Assembly: GCA_012656075.1 (NCBI GenBank)
Contig: JAAKBF010000062.1
Location: 62,001 to 126,000 of the forward strand
Length of the DNA: 64,000 nt
From: Phytophthora hibernalis
Lineage: Eukaryota > Oomycota > Peronosporomycetes > Peronosporales > Peronosporaceae
Direction of reading: 5' to 3'
The number at the start of each line of letters is the position of its first letter. Position 1 is the first letter of the stretch. Shown in pieces: positions 8,871-20,131 of this stretch. The position numbers and the translations under genes are program-made. A model generated the notes under the pieces. The model did no database searches, was not told where the DNA came from, and was given only the letters and a program-made list of their open reading frames with translations.

Positions 8871-11560
8871 ATGGCGGAGAAGGAGATCAAACAGGAGGAG
8901 GTCACGCCCTGGGGCGATTCACACTCGTGTCCAAAGACCCGACGGAGGATAGTGACCACATCTACTTCTCCAAGCAAGCGACCACGATTGGTCGCAACAA
9001 GCGCCGCGCCGATGTCCTTCTCGACCAACTCTTCATCAGCAGCATTGTACGGTTAATAATCGTAGTTGCAGTCACCTTCAACATTGTATTATGGTGATTG
9101 GATGTCTAATAGAGATTGGTGCTTGCTGTCGATGTTGATTGGCTTTGACAGCACTGCATTGTGACGCTGGATGGTCTGGAAGACACTGGAGAGCCCCAAG
9201 TCACTCTGCACGACAAGAGGTTCGTGTCGTGGGTTTAAGATTTTGTTAATTGTGACGGAACTAATGGTACGGAATGTGTCAATGCAGTCGCAATGGTATC
9301 TGGGTGAACGCGGAGCTTGTGGGCAAAGGCTCCTCTAGGAAGTTGGGTAACGGGTTTACGGTTCACTTCACAAAGCCCGGGCTGGCACCACCAGGTACGT
9401 GAAGAGAGTTCTTTATTGATGTTTCTGCCTGGATATCTCATGCTTGGTGTCATGTGCTTTTCCAACAGCAGGACTCACGCCAATGGTTTTCAAGTTTGAG
9501 TTTTTGAAGTACGTGTGGCCTGGATTTTTCTAGAGGTCACCTAGGTAATTGTACTCATTGCGGCATGATTGTGTTTGTTCGGTGAAACAGCTTATCGTCA
9601 CCGTCCCCCAAAGTGAGGTGAATGAGGTCCAAGAAGACACTAATATGACCGTCGTCGCCGATGAGTCTTTCGAGGCAACGCAACAAACTGCTTCAGTAGA
9701 TCCTCCGTCACCATCGGAGAAGAAACGCAAGCGGGAAAACGAAGAACCGGCCGTTGTTACCGTTGCTACACAAGAGCTTGAGATCCGACTCAAGGCTGCA
9801 GAGAGCAAACTGAAGGCTACAGAAAGCCAAGCCGTTACTACACAAGAGCTTCAAAGCAAGCTCAAAGCTGCAGAAAGCGAACAAGTGGTTGTTCAATGCA
9901 AACTAACGACTGCAGAAAGCCAAATAGCAGCTTTGACCGAAGAGCTGCAGCAAACGATGCAGGATAAAGTGAGCAAGCTTGCGCAAGAAAATTTGAACTT
10001 GATGTCGAAGCTGGAAGCAGCAACGACGGAGAACCTCCAGCTGAAAACTGATTTGGCGGCGAAAGACTCAGAGACGAAGAATAAGATTAAGGAAGCGATC
10101 AAGAAGAGTTTGGAGTCAGAGCGCGAGGTGAAAGCCAAAGAGATGACTGCCAAGCTGAGAGAAGCCACGAAGAAATACCGGCAGAAGGTTGAAGCTGAGA
10201 ACTTCGAGCAGCGACGAGAGATGAGTGAGAAAATGGCCGAGTTCTCTAACGAAAATGAAAAGCTGCAAACCAAGCTGGGCACAAAGGAAGAAGAGCTAGC
10301 AGAGTGCGAGGACAAAATCGCAAGTTTGAGGGAGAAGGTCACCACGTTGAAGGAACAGGCAGCCACTTTGACCGAAAAGGAAAAGAAACTGATGGAGAGT
10401 GAAGAAAAGTTCGGCGAGTTGGAGGAACAGGCAAGCACTTTGACCGAAAAGGAAAAGAAACTGGCGGAGAGCGCAGAAAAAATCGGCGAGTTGGAGGAAA
10501 AGATCGGCGAGCTGGAGGAGAAGATCAACACGTCAAAGGAAGAAAGCTCGGAGATGTTATCGCTCCTGACCCAGGCTGAAGAAAAGGTTCTTGCTGCTGA
10601 AAATAAGGCTGCTGAGGCTGCTATAGCCGCTTCGGCTGCCGCCACCAGCAGCAGTGCTGATTCGAGGGAGCGTCACGAGCTACACACTGCCATTACGTCC
10701 CTTCGAAGCGAGCTCGAGACTTATCGCGCGGAGTTCGCCAAACGAGAAGAAGATGTGAGTGCATTGATGGATTTCCTGAAATTGCGTCCAATGTCGTTCC
10801 TAATGAATTTGTCGATTCTATGTAGTTGATGGTGCAGCTCAAGAAGCAACAGGAAACTGCAGAGGCTGCAGCCACGGCAGCATCAGTGTCTCCATCAAGC
10901 GTTGCTGCAGAGAGGTATGTTGTTAGTATGAGTTCACATGAACAGTGGATGACTTAACTACTTTATGCCCAACTTTTGCTCAACAAGCAGCATCGCGCAA
11001 GACGATGATGCAGAAGGTCTACGCGCTCGGCTGGCAGCAGCGTTGAACTTGTTCGGACAAATGCAAGCTCTTGGTCTCCATGGAATGAGCTTGGCCAACG
11101 GAACGGAGATGCAAGAGCTTGGAGACCTCCACCTTTGTCGGCAGCTTCTGAGCGCACCAGCACTGCAGTGCCACACTCGCCTGCTGCGTCGCCTGCCAAA
11201 GTTGACCAAGAAAATGGCAAAGATGAAAGCGATAAAAACGACCAAGAAGAATCGGTGATGACCGAAAACAACATTGAGAAGAAGACGAAGAAAGTTGCAA
11301 AAGAAGGCGCCGAAAAGACAAACGAATCTTCGAAGGACAATGGAGTAGCGGACCCCAAGCGATCACAGTCCAAGTCGAAGTGGGAGAAGAAGAAGTCGAA
11401 CAAACAACCAGCGCCTCTCTCCGCTGCAATCGAAGCCGATGCCGCCTCAGCAATTGCAGCCATGGCAGGGACGGAAAGCAGCGCCAAAAGTTCTCCAAGT
11501 GACACAAGCACCGCCATTGCCAATGGTGATGGTGATGGCGACTGGGAAATGCTCGAGTAA
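8871..11560 (+). CDS. FHA-domain protein with long coiled coil and acidic C-terminus
   Basis: About 740 residues. Exons: 8871-9046, 9152-9219, 9288-9394, 9472-9512, 9591-10754, 10826-10914 and 10991-11560. The N-terminal 130 residues are a forkhead-associated domain, a phosphothreonine-binding module: ATTIGRNKRRADVLL, then HCIVTL, then DKSRNGIWVN and the GNGF strand. A 390-residue heptad-rich coiled coil follows, with internal near-repeats of LTEKEKKL-ES-EK-GELEE. A Lys/Ser-rich tail ends in DGDGDWEMLE. FHA plus coiled coil suggests a phospho-dependent scaffold, possibly nuclear; partner and pathway are unknown to me. One missing G at 8911-8914 and one missing base near 11121 break the frame; both are best read as sequence errors. 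The start ATG at 8871 gives MAEKEIKQEE directly before the FHA fold. The joint at 9512/9591 is the least certain. Confidence 0.82.
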
Positions 11561-11808
11561 AGTGTCCGTCCAAAATCTACCATGCCCGACATCGGTGACG
11601 TACCGTATTTTTGTTGTGAGCTCCATCCACCATTGTTGCAGATCAATCGTGCATTTTGATCAAATCACTAAATTGAGAGTGTTTTTAACCAATCACTGTT
11701 CGTTATGCGCTTTTTTGCCTCCCATCCATCAAAATTGCTGCTTGGAGTGCAGATCGTCAGGCTCACTACGAATCTCGCCCTCGAAGCCACACAGTCCTCC
11801 TTATCGCC

Positions 11809-12612
11809 ATGCTTCGCACCGCCTTCCGTCTGCGTGCCGCTCTGCCGGCCCAACGCCGCGCCACCGCCTGTGCTGCGCGCTGCTTCTCCTCGTACCCGCC
11901 CCACGAGGTCGTCGGTCTGCCTTGTACGTGCCTCAAACTGCGAATTTTAACGAAACGAGGAGCTCTTTTAATGACAATTGGACAATTGCTTTGATTTTCT
12001 CAATGCAGCGCTGTCCCCGACCATGGAGACGGGCAACATGTCCAAATGGAACCTCAAGGAAGGTGACGCCATCTCCGCCGGTGACATTGTGTGCGAGATT
12101 GAGACGGACAAGGCCGTCGTGGACTACGAGGCCACGGACGACATGTTCCTGGCCAAGATCCTCATCCCGGAGGGATCGGAGAACGTCCCCGTGGGCCAGC
12201 CAATGATGGTTGTGGTCGAAGAGGAGGACGCCATTGCTGCCTTCAAGGACTTCAAGGTGGAGGACGCCCCGGCCGCCCCACTGCCCCCGTGCTCTCCGAG
12301 GAGGAGAAGCCCCTAAGAAGGAGGACGTGCCCGTGAGCGCCAAGACCCAGCAGCCAGTGGTGCCCCAGGACTTTCTGGTGACCCCGCAGGTCCCAAGAAG
12401 ACGGTGCCTGGTCCGGCCGTTCCGGCGGCCCCTGCTGCCAAGGCCGCTGCCCTAAGGCCGCCGCCCCGGCTGGTGTTGTGTTCGAGGAGAAGTGGGGACT
12501 TGGCGTCAAGAAGAGCGCCATCTCCACCAGCCTCATCAAGAAGCAGCAGGCATACATTGCTCTGTACGGCATCACCGGCATGACGCCCGTGGCTCTGCCC
12601 GAGAAGAAGTAA
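11809..12612 (+). CDS. Mitochondrial lipoyl-domain protein, E2/E3BP-like without catalytic domain
   Basis: Exons 11809-11923 and 12009-12612. The Arg/Ala-rich N-terminus (MLRTAFRLRAALPAQRRATA...CFSSY) is a mitochondrial presequence. It is followed by one biotinyl/lipoyl domain: LSPTMETGNMSKWNLKEGD, then the lipoylated lysine in EIETDKAVVDYE, then VPVGQPMMVVVEE. A Pro/Ala/Lys linker (about 12270-12470) leads to a conserved-looking tail (FEEKWGLGVKKSAIS...YGITGMTPVALPEKK). The lipoyl domain matches pyruvate dehydrogenase E2/protein X, but the large acyltransferase core (HxxxDG) is absent, so it cannot itself be an E2 enzyme. It may be a lipoyl-bearing accessory or E3-binding-like subunit. At least four one-base shifts fall inside the GC-rich linker; the exact linker sequence cannot be trusted. 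The exon before and the tail are in good frame. Confidence 0.75.
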
Positions 12613-12891
12613 TTCCGTAGCACCAGCATAGACCCCTTGTGATGCAAAACGCTTGAAGGAAAGCATTGCTAATTTGTTAACCCCAGTGAGCTATTTTGAT
12701 AGGATAAACGGAAGGACCAAATTTTGAGCGTCTGCCTTCGTGAGACCAGTTGTCTTTTGAACGAAATTGATGTACCATGTTGATGAGAAGACAACTATGT
12801 GCTAGATGACATGGCTTGAAATGAAGCTCATGAAAATTGACGGCGTTATGGCTAGTGCAACTGGGGCAACTCATGCTCACGCCAAAGGCCG

Positions 12892-12916
12892 TTTTATCCT
12901 ATCTTCTAGGATAAAA
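12892..12916. repeat. Subterminal palindrome TTTTATCCTA/TAGGATAAAA
   Basis: Ten-base arms separated by five bases lie 212 bases inside the left end of the piggyBac-like element. The same AGGATAAA core occurs close to both termini (about 12700 and 16794), so it is a repeated subterminal motif, a likely transposase binding site. Confidence 0.6.
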
Positions 12917-13027
12917 ATAGTTGCTACGGCGAACATCTTACTCAGCTTCGCGAATTCGTCCCGCTCATCGACAGCCGCGACGATCGGCGGAGTGGCTTCG
13001 CAACATATCTGGTTACCTCTCGTTCGT

Positions 13028-16000
13028 TTAGTTCAGCCGATGAGCACGATCGTTTGCGGGATAGAAGTGGAGCCCTAATCTGTTTCCCCTTCTTCGCCGC
13101 TTGTACATCCTGGCATGCCTTTGGTAGTTTGGGGCTAAATGAAACCGCTCGTAGCATGATTCACCATTCTCCCAGCGTCGAGCATGACACAGCACTACAT
13201 TGCAAAACGGACAGTGATATCTTGTCTTGTGGCCCAGACGAGAATGTGGGAAATCCTCTTCTTCATGACCATGTTCGCAGCACAAGATGCAGCGACGCTG
13301 CTTCCCATCTGGCAGCAATTTCTGCTTTCATCGAGTGACATTAGATTAGCGACGCTCACGAATGGAACGATCATGCCATTACCCCACCTCGTTGTGCTTC
13401 TCACTGTTTTTCAGTCGTAACTTCCTCCATTCAGCTTCACCATCAAAGTGATCACGCACTCGATATGCGAAGGAGTGGGGTCGTGGACTCAAGATGCCCA
13501 TCTCTTCCTCACGAGCAGTGTTTTGATCAATTTCTGATAGTGCATGCCTCGGTTCCTCGTCCTCCTCGTCAAATGTCATCGGCAAACACCTTGCTGCATC
13601 TCGACAAAAGTCACGAAACGAAATGTCCTCGCTCTTGTGCTGTTGATACGCAGTGTATGACATGCAACGCGCCTCATTCTTCAGAAATGAGTAGCCCTGT
13701 GGTATCGACATTAGACGCAAGAATTAATTAGATTAGAGAGCTGGCTGTTAGTTGACGTGACTTACTTGCAGAAGTTGGGTGCTCTGGAACGCGTTGTAGA
13801 CCAGCGTCATCAAAAATCGCAGCCAAATTGCCGCAAGTGGGGGCAAATGTTCGTGACCAGACTTCACATTTTTAGAAAGCGTGAATAGACATCAATCCCG
13901 CCTTTTACTCGATTCCACGTCGCAATGACCGTGGGGTTATGTGTTTTGCAGGTGGGAGCGGTCGACCACGCTCTTCGATCTTTGCGACCAGTACGCGCCA
14001 CAACGCGAGATGCTGCTTCAGAGTCGATATATCACCACAATGACCAAGTTCATCAGTTGTAAAATGCGGGATTGGTATATCGGGAGAATAAATCCACTCC
14101 ATGCATGCCTCCTTCACAGCCGCGAATGCAAGGAGGTATGCGTCCACAATGTCATCCCCAACAACGACATGGACCACGCGAATAATCGATGTTGGCGACG
14201 AGTATACGATAAATCCATCTCGAAGTGAAGCGCAGATGATGTTGTGAAGAATCTGGGACCGATGGCCTTGATCTGGGATCAGTTGCTTCAGATGAAGACT
14301 ATCGGCTTCACATTCTAACTTCAAAGTTGCAAACGACCCCCAACGTTCAGCGAGGATTTGTTCTGCAGCAATCGTGCTCGGTCTGGTTCTGGTTTTGTAT
14401 TCGAGTACAAAAAAATGCACCCTCACGAGATGGCAGAACCACGAGAGCAATGTCGTCTGGTGAAAACGCGAGATACTTTTGATCGAGTCTGCCTCCAGTA
14501 ATGCAACCGTGAGTTCATGTCAACATTATCCAAAGTACTCCTCGCAACGTACCGACATAGTAGTCCGTACGACTTTGCTTCAATAATATGAAACCTTGAG
14601 TGCCGATCAAGAAAACCACCCACGCGTGAGCTAATATTTTCCTCGTTCTTGGAGCCAATCTTCATGTCTGACGACGACTTTGGGGAGAGGAACCATGCAC
14701 TAATCAGTGCGGCCGCAGGGGTTTGAGTGACACCCTTCTGTCTAGTCTGCGAGCTGTCCGAGCTCAAAAGTCGACTGATCAACTCGCTTTTGTTTCAAGA
14801 AATTGCAAGCCCGCGATCTCGACACAGTTGCTTTAGTTCCTTATTTTTCTTCTTGTCGAGAATGGATTCGGAAAGCTGATCACCCACACGTTCAGTTGAC
14901 TCAGCGGGTGGCGTGTCGTTTGCCATCCCCAGTAGCTTTAGGACAAATTGAATCGAAGTCTGCTGCGCCAAATTGTAGTACACAGGCGGATCCATCTCCT
15001 CCTCATCGCTTCCATCATCGCATCTACTCGATATCTTAGCGATTGCGCGGAGAATCTGAATTGCTACGAGTCCAGTTATCCGAAATTGCCGCATCAGGAA
15101 CCAATCTGACGTGCGTTGGCGCTCCGTCAATATCTCCACGACGCTTTCAAATCCGTCAAACCGACCTCCGTTATTGTTGCTAGTCCTTCCACGGTACCCA
15201 GGCTTGGGCAAATACGACCATTTACCAGGCCCTGCAGCAATGAGGGAAGTGTTGCACAGTACGACATTACCGAGGCCCGACCGATACGCTAATGCGTGCA
15301 TCGATGTAGCGTATGTACTCACTGCTGAGCGAACAGAGTATTTTGAAGTCGCCCACTTTGTCGTTTTAGCACCTTTCTCGCTCACCTCTTTCTGCAGGTC
15401 TTTCCGTACGTAAAAGGAAAACTCTTGTTTCGCTTATGAGTACCAATTATTGTCGCTCCACACTCGACAATTTGCTTGTTTACTTCCTTCGACTGATATC
15501 CTCTGTCAAGGGCAAACACGACTCCAGGTAGCCGAATTTGGCAATCGGTAGATACACCGCACAGTGCTCGCATCAAAATCCGAACTACGTCTACGACAGA
15601 CTCGCCACGCGACGCTATGTGGCTGCACAAGAGCAAACCAGTCACAAGCGAGACAATACCATGTTGTACTGGTCCAAAGCTACAAAACAAAATCGTGAAG
15701 ATATAGTTTGTCATGTTCGTCCAGCAAAAGAATGGAATGCACGCATACCCTTTAGCTGGATTTCTGGTTCGCGTCAAACCCAGATCGTCGACGGTGCTTG
15801 ATCGAAGTCTCAACAAATCATCATCCAGACTAGCAATTGAAACTTTAAATCCAATCTCGGAGCACAGTCTGCGCATCGCATCCACGGCATGCGCCAACTG
15901 ACGATCATGTTCAAAGGGGGTATTCCACGTTTCCGATGAAGAGAGGGCCCTCCCACTTTGAGTTCCAAGCGCGTTGAGAAGAGCAAAATATCTTCGAGAC

Positions 16001-16470
16001 TTCATAGTTATTTTTACCGGAGGGTAGAGCGCCTTGTTTAAAGGGTCGTAAAACTTGGTTGGCGAAACGTTGTAAAAACGCAGCCAGAGTTCTACTTGCA
16101 AGAACGCCTTGATTTCAGACACTGAAGTAAATTCACTGTCGTCGAGGTTCGCGTTGATGTGTTTTTGTCAACATCAGTACGCTTGGATCCATCCATACTT
16201 GCATGATGTCCGCTACCGATACTTCCGATGGAAGTGGTCGCCGTTTCTTTCCAAACATTCGCTTCATAAGGCGTTCGATCACGTGCGGAATCTCCGGCCT
16301 GGCCTTCTTCAGCAGAAACACCTCCACATCATCGACTCCGAGCTCAACTGAGGCCGCTTCCGTAAACTTCTATTTTGGAAGCGCCCCAGACGCAGTATTA
16401 TTCAGCTCGTCGTCACTACCATCGGTCTCCGACAGTAAATCAGCCCGTTCAGGGCCTGGCATCGTAGTCT
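13028..16470 (-). pseudogene. piggyBac-like transposase, broken into several frames
   Basis: Reading from high to low coordinates, pieces follow in the expected order. An acidic N-terminus (about 16440-16330) leads to a helical segment (16327-16133: VIERLMKRMFGKKRR...VWMDPSVL), then EIKAFLQVELWLRFYNVSP (from 16122), the DDE-type core with SLDDDLLRLRS and FALDRGYQSKEVN (15900-15400), further pieces at 15385-14795, 14782-14423, 14450-13905 and 13720-13379, and a cysteine/histidine-rich tail (13318-13028: CILCCEHGH...RYHCPFCNVVLC...CYERFH). A Cys-rich terminal zinc module is typical of piggyBac transposases. At least five frame changes separate the pieces; some may be introns or sequence errors, but the number suggests a dead copy. 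Family assignment rests on the TTAA ends, the DRGY core and the zinc tail together. Confidence 0.7.
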
Positions 16471-16914
16471 AGGCGGCTTCACAGCTTCTCGCCGCAGCAG
16501 TTGAAGATTGACGCTGTAACTAAGGCTGTTGCTGCCATTTGACATCATCCGGCTGCCTATTAGTAGAGAATCTATACACCAGTTCATCTTGAACGAGACT
16601 AGCACTTACGTGATGATCGCGAGAGTCCGACTGAGAGCCAGAAGGTGTGTTGGCGATGGCCTTCCGCGCGCGAACTGGCAAAGTTGAAGTGAGCGCGGAA
16701 GAGTGAATGTCATTTTTTATCCTACGGCTTTCGACGCCATACGGTAAAATCGAGCCGGCTATTCTTAGTCTGGACAGGTTTGATCCTTTTTCCTAGGATA
16801 AATTTCACTGGGGTTAATGAAAGCGCGGAGCTGAGCAAGCCTCGCTTGAGCTTGCAAATGGATTCACAAAGGAAAAGACTCGCGAGAGTCTCCTGACTGA
16901 GCAGCTATTGTGGC

Positions 16915-17940
16915 TTACTGAGGAACGGTAATGCTCATCGAGTGCACCTTCTCCAGGTGGCTGAGCACACCGAACGCGTCCACCGTGAGGAAGTCAAACA
17001 GCCCCGGGTGCTTCGCGTCGAGAGCCTGCAAGCAGAATCAAAAGAGAATCATGGCAACGTCAGCCAAACGCACACTCTACCTGATGGCACATGGGTGTTG
17101 GTAGGTAAAGCGGAAAGGGTGAGATGGCGTACCTGGTACTCGTTCAGATCGATGACTCCATTGCGGTCCAGGTCGGCATCCAGGAAGGTGTTGTCCACAA
17201 TGTGAGCCAACTGCTCTTCCGACAGCGAAATCTCCAGCTCTACAGTGCAACATCGCAATCAGCAAAAATGTTTGTCAACAGAACCCTCGGAACCAACCCT
17301 TACCGTTGCATTCCGCCAGACAGGAGCGCAGCAGCTCCGTCGTCATCTTCTTGCTGATGAAGCCCGTGCCCTGCGGGTCCAGCAGGTAGAACGACAGCAT
17401 GAGCTTCTGCTCGCGCGTGGCCTTCTGACTCAGCAGCGACAAGCCCTTCATCAGGTCCTCGAACGTCACCTACAACATCAACAACACCATTAGCCCTTAC
17501 AAATTGCACTAATTTTCTCTCCAATTTCCTCTTACATGTCCCTTCTTGTCCATGTCAAAGATCGCGTAGAGGCGGTTGACATAGAGACTCGAGGTGTTGC
17601 CGTCTCCACCCGCCAAGAAGCGGAAGAACTCGTCCTTAGGGATCACCACTGCGTCGTTCTCGTGCTGACCCAGCACCGCCGCCAGATGTTTGCGGATCGA
17701 CAGCATTTCGTGCTGCGAGAAGACGGCGGACACGTCCACATCAGCCAGTTTCGTCTCCAGTAGCGAGTGCGTAGGGGTTTGAGGCGGCGCTGATGTGGTG
17801 CGGGGCGCGCTGGACGGAGCAGGGGCTGGAGCTGACACGGGAGCAGGTGGAGCGGAGGAAGAAGGTGCCAGAGACACGGGAGCGCTGCGTGAAGCGCTCG
17901 GAGGAGGCGTGGGCGTCGGCTTAGCTTGCTTGTTGCCCAT
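16915..17940 (-). CDS. EF-hand calcium-binding protein, probably N-myristoylated
   Basis: A 262-residue protein with exons 17940-17536, 17469-17304, 17239-17133 and 17025-16915 (minus strand, all GT-AG, total length divisible by three). It begins MGNKQAKPT, a good N-myristoylation context at Gly2, followed by about 60 Pro/Ala/Ser residues that probably act as a flexible tether. Three EF-hand-like loops follow: DMDKKGHVTFED, a degenerate LLDPQGTGFISK, and a canonical DADLDRNGVIDLNE. The arrangement resembles calcineurin-B/neuronal-calcium-sensor proteins that dock on membranes and activate kinases or phosphatases when calcium rises; the partner is unknown. Its start is 114 bases from the divergent armadillo-like gene, and its stop lies just outside the piggyBac insertion. 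Confidence 0.87.
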
Positions 17941-18054
17941 GATGATATCCGGAACTGAGAATCAAACTGTTATGGATGTGGCAGACGTATGATTACGTGC
18001 CGTTACGTAAAACAATTTTCATGTCGAGAAAATATTTTCAATTGGTAGCTAAAA
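17941..18054. promoter_or_regulatory. 114-bp divergent promoter between EF-hand and armadillo-like genes
   Basis: The two start codons face away from each other with only 114 bases between them, so both 5' leaders and core promoters must share this space. It contains two copies of TTACGT (around 17993 and 18004). No TATA-like element is convincing. Function is inferred from position. Confidence 0.5.
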
Positions 18055-18796
18055 ATGGTGGTGGTGCGGTCGAGTACGCGGGTGCAGGAGGATGGCAAGG
18101 AGGCGGTGGCCGTTCCCACTGAGGTGGCGGAGGCTATTGCTATGGTGCAGAGCGACTCTCCGCTTGTAGCGGCTGAGGGATTCTCCAAGCTCTCGCACGC
18201 CACGTTTAACAACCGTGAGTGGATCGGATGAAATACAGCACTGGTTGACCACTAAAGTTTTGTGTAATTTATTGTAGCGGTAGGCAAGGAAGCAGCAGGT
18301 GAAGCAGGTGCCATTGATGCTATTGTGGGCGCTATGGAACGCAACATTTCCAATGGAACGGTGCAGGAGGACGGCTGTCATGCTCTGCGCAATGTGGCCT
18401 TTCACTGCCGTGAGTAGACCTGAAGATGCTCGAAATGCTGCAGAAATGGAGGATTAATGGCTGTTATTGAATTTAGTGCCAAACCTGGCGCTGGTGCGGG
18501 AGCAGGGTGCTATCGCTGCTGTGCTCAAGGCGATGGAGACGCACCCGGAGAACGAGGCTCTGCAAGCGGAAGGCTGCTGGACACTTCTGGTGTTCTGCTC
18601 CAACACGGGTACGTGCTTTGCTGCGTTGGATGAACGAGTTTGGAATGTTGATTGTTGTTATTTATTTACTGGAGCAGATGAGAACGCAGCAGTGGCCAAA
18701 CCACAGGCGTCGCTGGTGCACAAGGCTGTCGCGGCGTATCCGGCGAACGCCGATATCCAAAGCCGTGGCCGCTTCCTCACGGTGCTTTTTGCTTGA
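18055..18796 (+). CDS. Small armadillo-repeat-like protein
   Basis: Exons 18055-18214, 18278-18409, 18477-18608 and 18678-18796 give 180 residues. Each of the middle exons has the same length (132 bases) and encodes one 42-44 residue repeat of the form GAIDAIVGAM...VQEDGCHALRNVAFH and GAIAAVLKAME...LQAEGCWTLLVFCSN. This is the GxxxxV..M....VQ..GC.AL.NL pattern of armadillo-like repeats found in oomycete and Dictyostelium proteins. Such repeats bind other proteins; no enzymatic activity is expected. The last exon seems to lose the repeat pattern at its end (QSRGRFLTVLFA), and a shifted frame continues with QSKAVAA, so the true C-terminus may be longer and the stop at 18794-18796 may reflect a one-base error. 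Confidence 0.75.
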
Positions 18797-18954
18797 GGAG
18801 TTGAGCTTTGATTGTAGCCGCAGTAGCTTTGAGATGCAGGTACGAGGGTGAGCAACGCATGACGAAGACGTAGAGCATATATTATCTTGTCTGCCCGTGT
18901 ACACTGTATTGCTCGCTACGGCAGCAGATCAATAGTTTTAGCCGTGCAAACTAC

Positions 18955-20131
18955 TTATACTTGCTGCTTGAACGACCCGTAGCCAGTCGTCTCGTAGTCT
19001 GCCGGCGCGTCGTAGAGGCCGTACTCTGGGTGTTTGTGGCGCTTGTGAATGTTCTCTAGCTCCACGATGCTAAGGACGCTGGAGCCAAGTCCGAGCAGGC
19101 AACCCGACGCGAAGGGCACCACACAAGCGTGGAAAGAGAAGAGCACCGCAAACGGGTCCATGAACTGCAGCGTCGACGAGAAGAAGAAGCCCATCATGGC
19201 CATCATGTTCAAGCCTAGAAAACAGCAACAAGTCAGCACTCCACCCATAACAACAAGTCTGTGATCAAAAGTTGTGGACGTACCAGTAACCCACGTCTCG
19301 AGGGTGGTGAGGCGGCACGAGAACCACTGGTGGACGACCTCGACGTGCGCCAGGTAGGCACTGAGCAGCAGCAGGAACGATCCGGCGAAGAAGGGCACCC
19401 AGTAGCCCACGATGAGGCTCAGGTCGTCCCTCTTGACGTCCACGACACCAAAGTTCTCCCCGTCAGCCCGCGCCCACACGTACGCGCGCGAAGACGTAGA
19501 GCATAGAGCCGAGCATGCCCAGAATAGCAGTCCAGAAGTCGATGCGGCTCGGGAAGAGGCCCATGTACTGGCGCTCCAGCACGGGCTGCGTGCCGTGGAA
19601 GTACTCCTCCAGCCAGATCTCGAGATTGTGGCAGCAGTTGATCACTTCCAGGTACGTGACGGTGTGGTAGGCCAGGAAGAAGCCGGCGGCGAGCAGTAAT
19701 GGTAGATCCACGGTCGAATGCACCTGCTTACCAGCCTCCTTGTCCCCGTGGGCCATGGCCTCACCCGCCACGCCAACGATGAAGAGCGTGAAGGCCACAA
19801 TGGCGCACAGACCCGCCCAGAAGCTGAGCGAGTAGCCCTTCCAGGCTTTGCCGTGCCACGCGCGGAAGAGCGTCGTCATCATCTTGCGGTGCGCGCGTGA
19901 GGACCAGACGATGCGCTTCTGGTCCAGCGTGTAGAAGTCCACGAGCGTGGGCGAGAAGGCGTCCACGCCGTAGTAGACCGAGTTGACGCTGTCGGGCGCC
20001 GGCACGATGAGCTCCTCGGACGCCACACGTGAGTACGACGACGACACGGACGAGGCTGTAGGGCTCGTGGGCGCGTAGCCATGTTGCAGCAGCGGCAGGT
20101 CCTTCATGGCCACCATAAGGCGAATTCCCAA
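18955..20131 (-). CDS. Multi-span membrane protein, function unknown
   Basis: About 370 residues. Exons 20131-19284 and 19214-18955. A polar, Ser-rich N-terminus of about 100 residues is followed by six or more hydrophobic helices: FWAGLCAIVAFTLFIVGVAG, LPLLLAAGFFLAYHTVTYLEV, WTAILGMLGSMLYVFA, LIVGYWVPFFAGSFLLLLSAYLA, MMAMMGFFFSS, FAVLFSFHACVVPFASGCLLG. The C-terminus is cytosolic-looking (LENIHKRHKHPEYGLYDAP...). I do not recognise the family. The frame breaks once in the CG dinucleotide run at 19483-19490, where a slip of two bases restores VFARAYVWARADGEN; I treat this as a sequence error. The intron starts GTACGT and lies inside a transmembrane segment boundary. Alternative starts at 20116 and 20104 are possible. 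Confidence 0.7.

Larger units (their letters stand above)
12681..16813 (-). mobile_element. piggyBac-like DNA transposon with TTAA target duplication
   Basis: A 4133-base element inserted between the convergent 3' ends of the lipoyl gene and the EF-hand gene. Both ends read CCCCAGTGA inward (12681-12689, and the reverse complement at 16805-16813), and each is flanked by TTAA (12677-12680 and 16814-16817), the target site that defines piggyBac insertions. Subterminal AGGATAAA motifs occur at both ends. The inside holds a broken minus-strand transposase. The terminal repeat is short and diverges after nine bases. Confidence 0.85.

Noticed and set aside
9893..10645. A 250-residue Ser/Phe-rich minus-strand open frame
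   Set aside because: It is the reverse of the Glu/Lys coiled coil (GAA/AAG reads as TTC/CTT); typical antisense artefact.
10963..11646. A 227-residue minus-strand open frame with hydrophobic stretches
   Set aside because: Antisense to the Lys/Ser/Ala-rich tail of the FHA protein; hydrophobicity arises from that bias.
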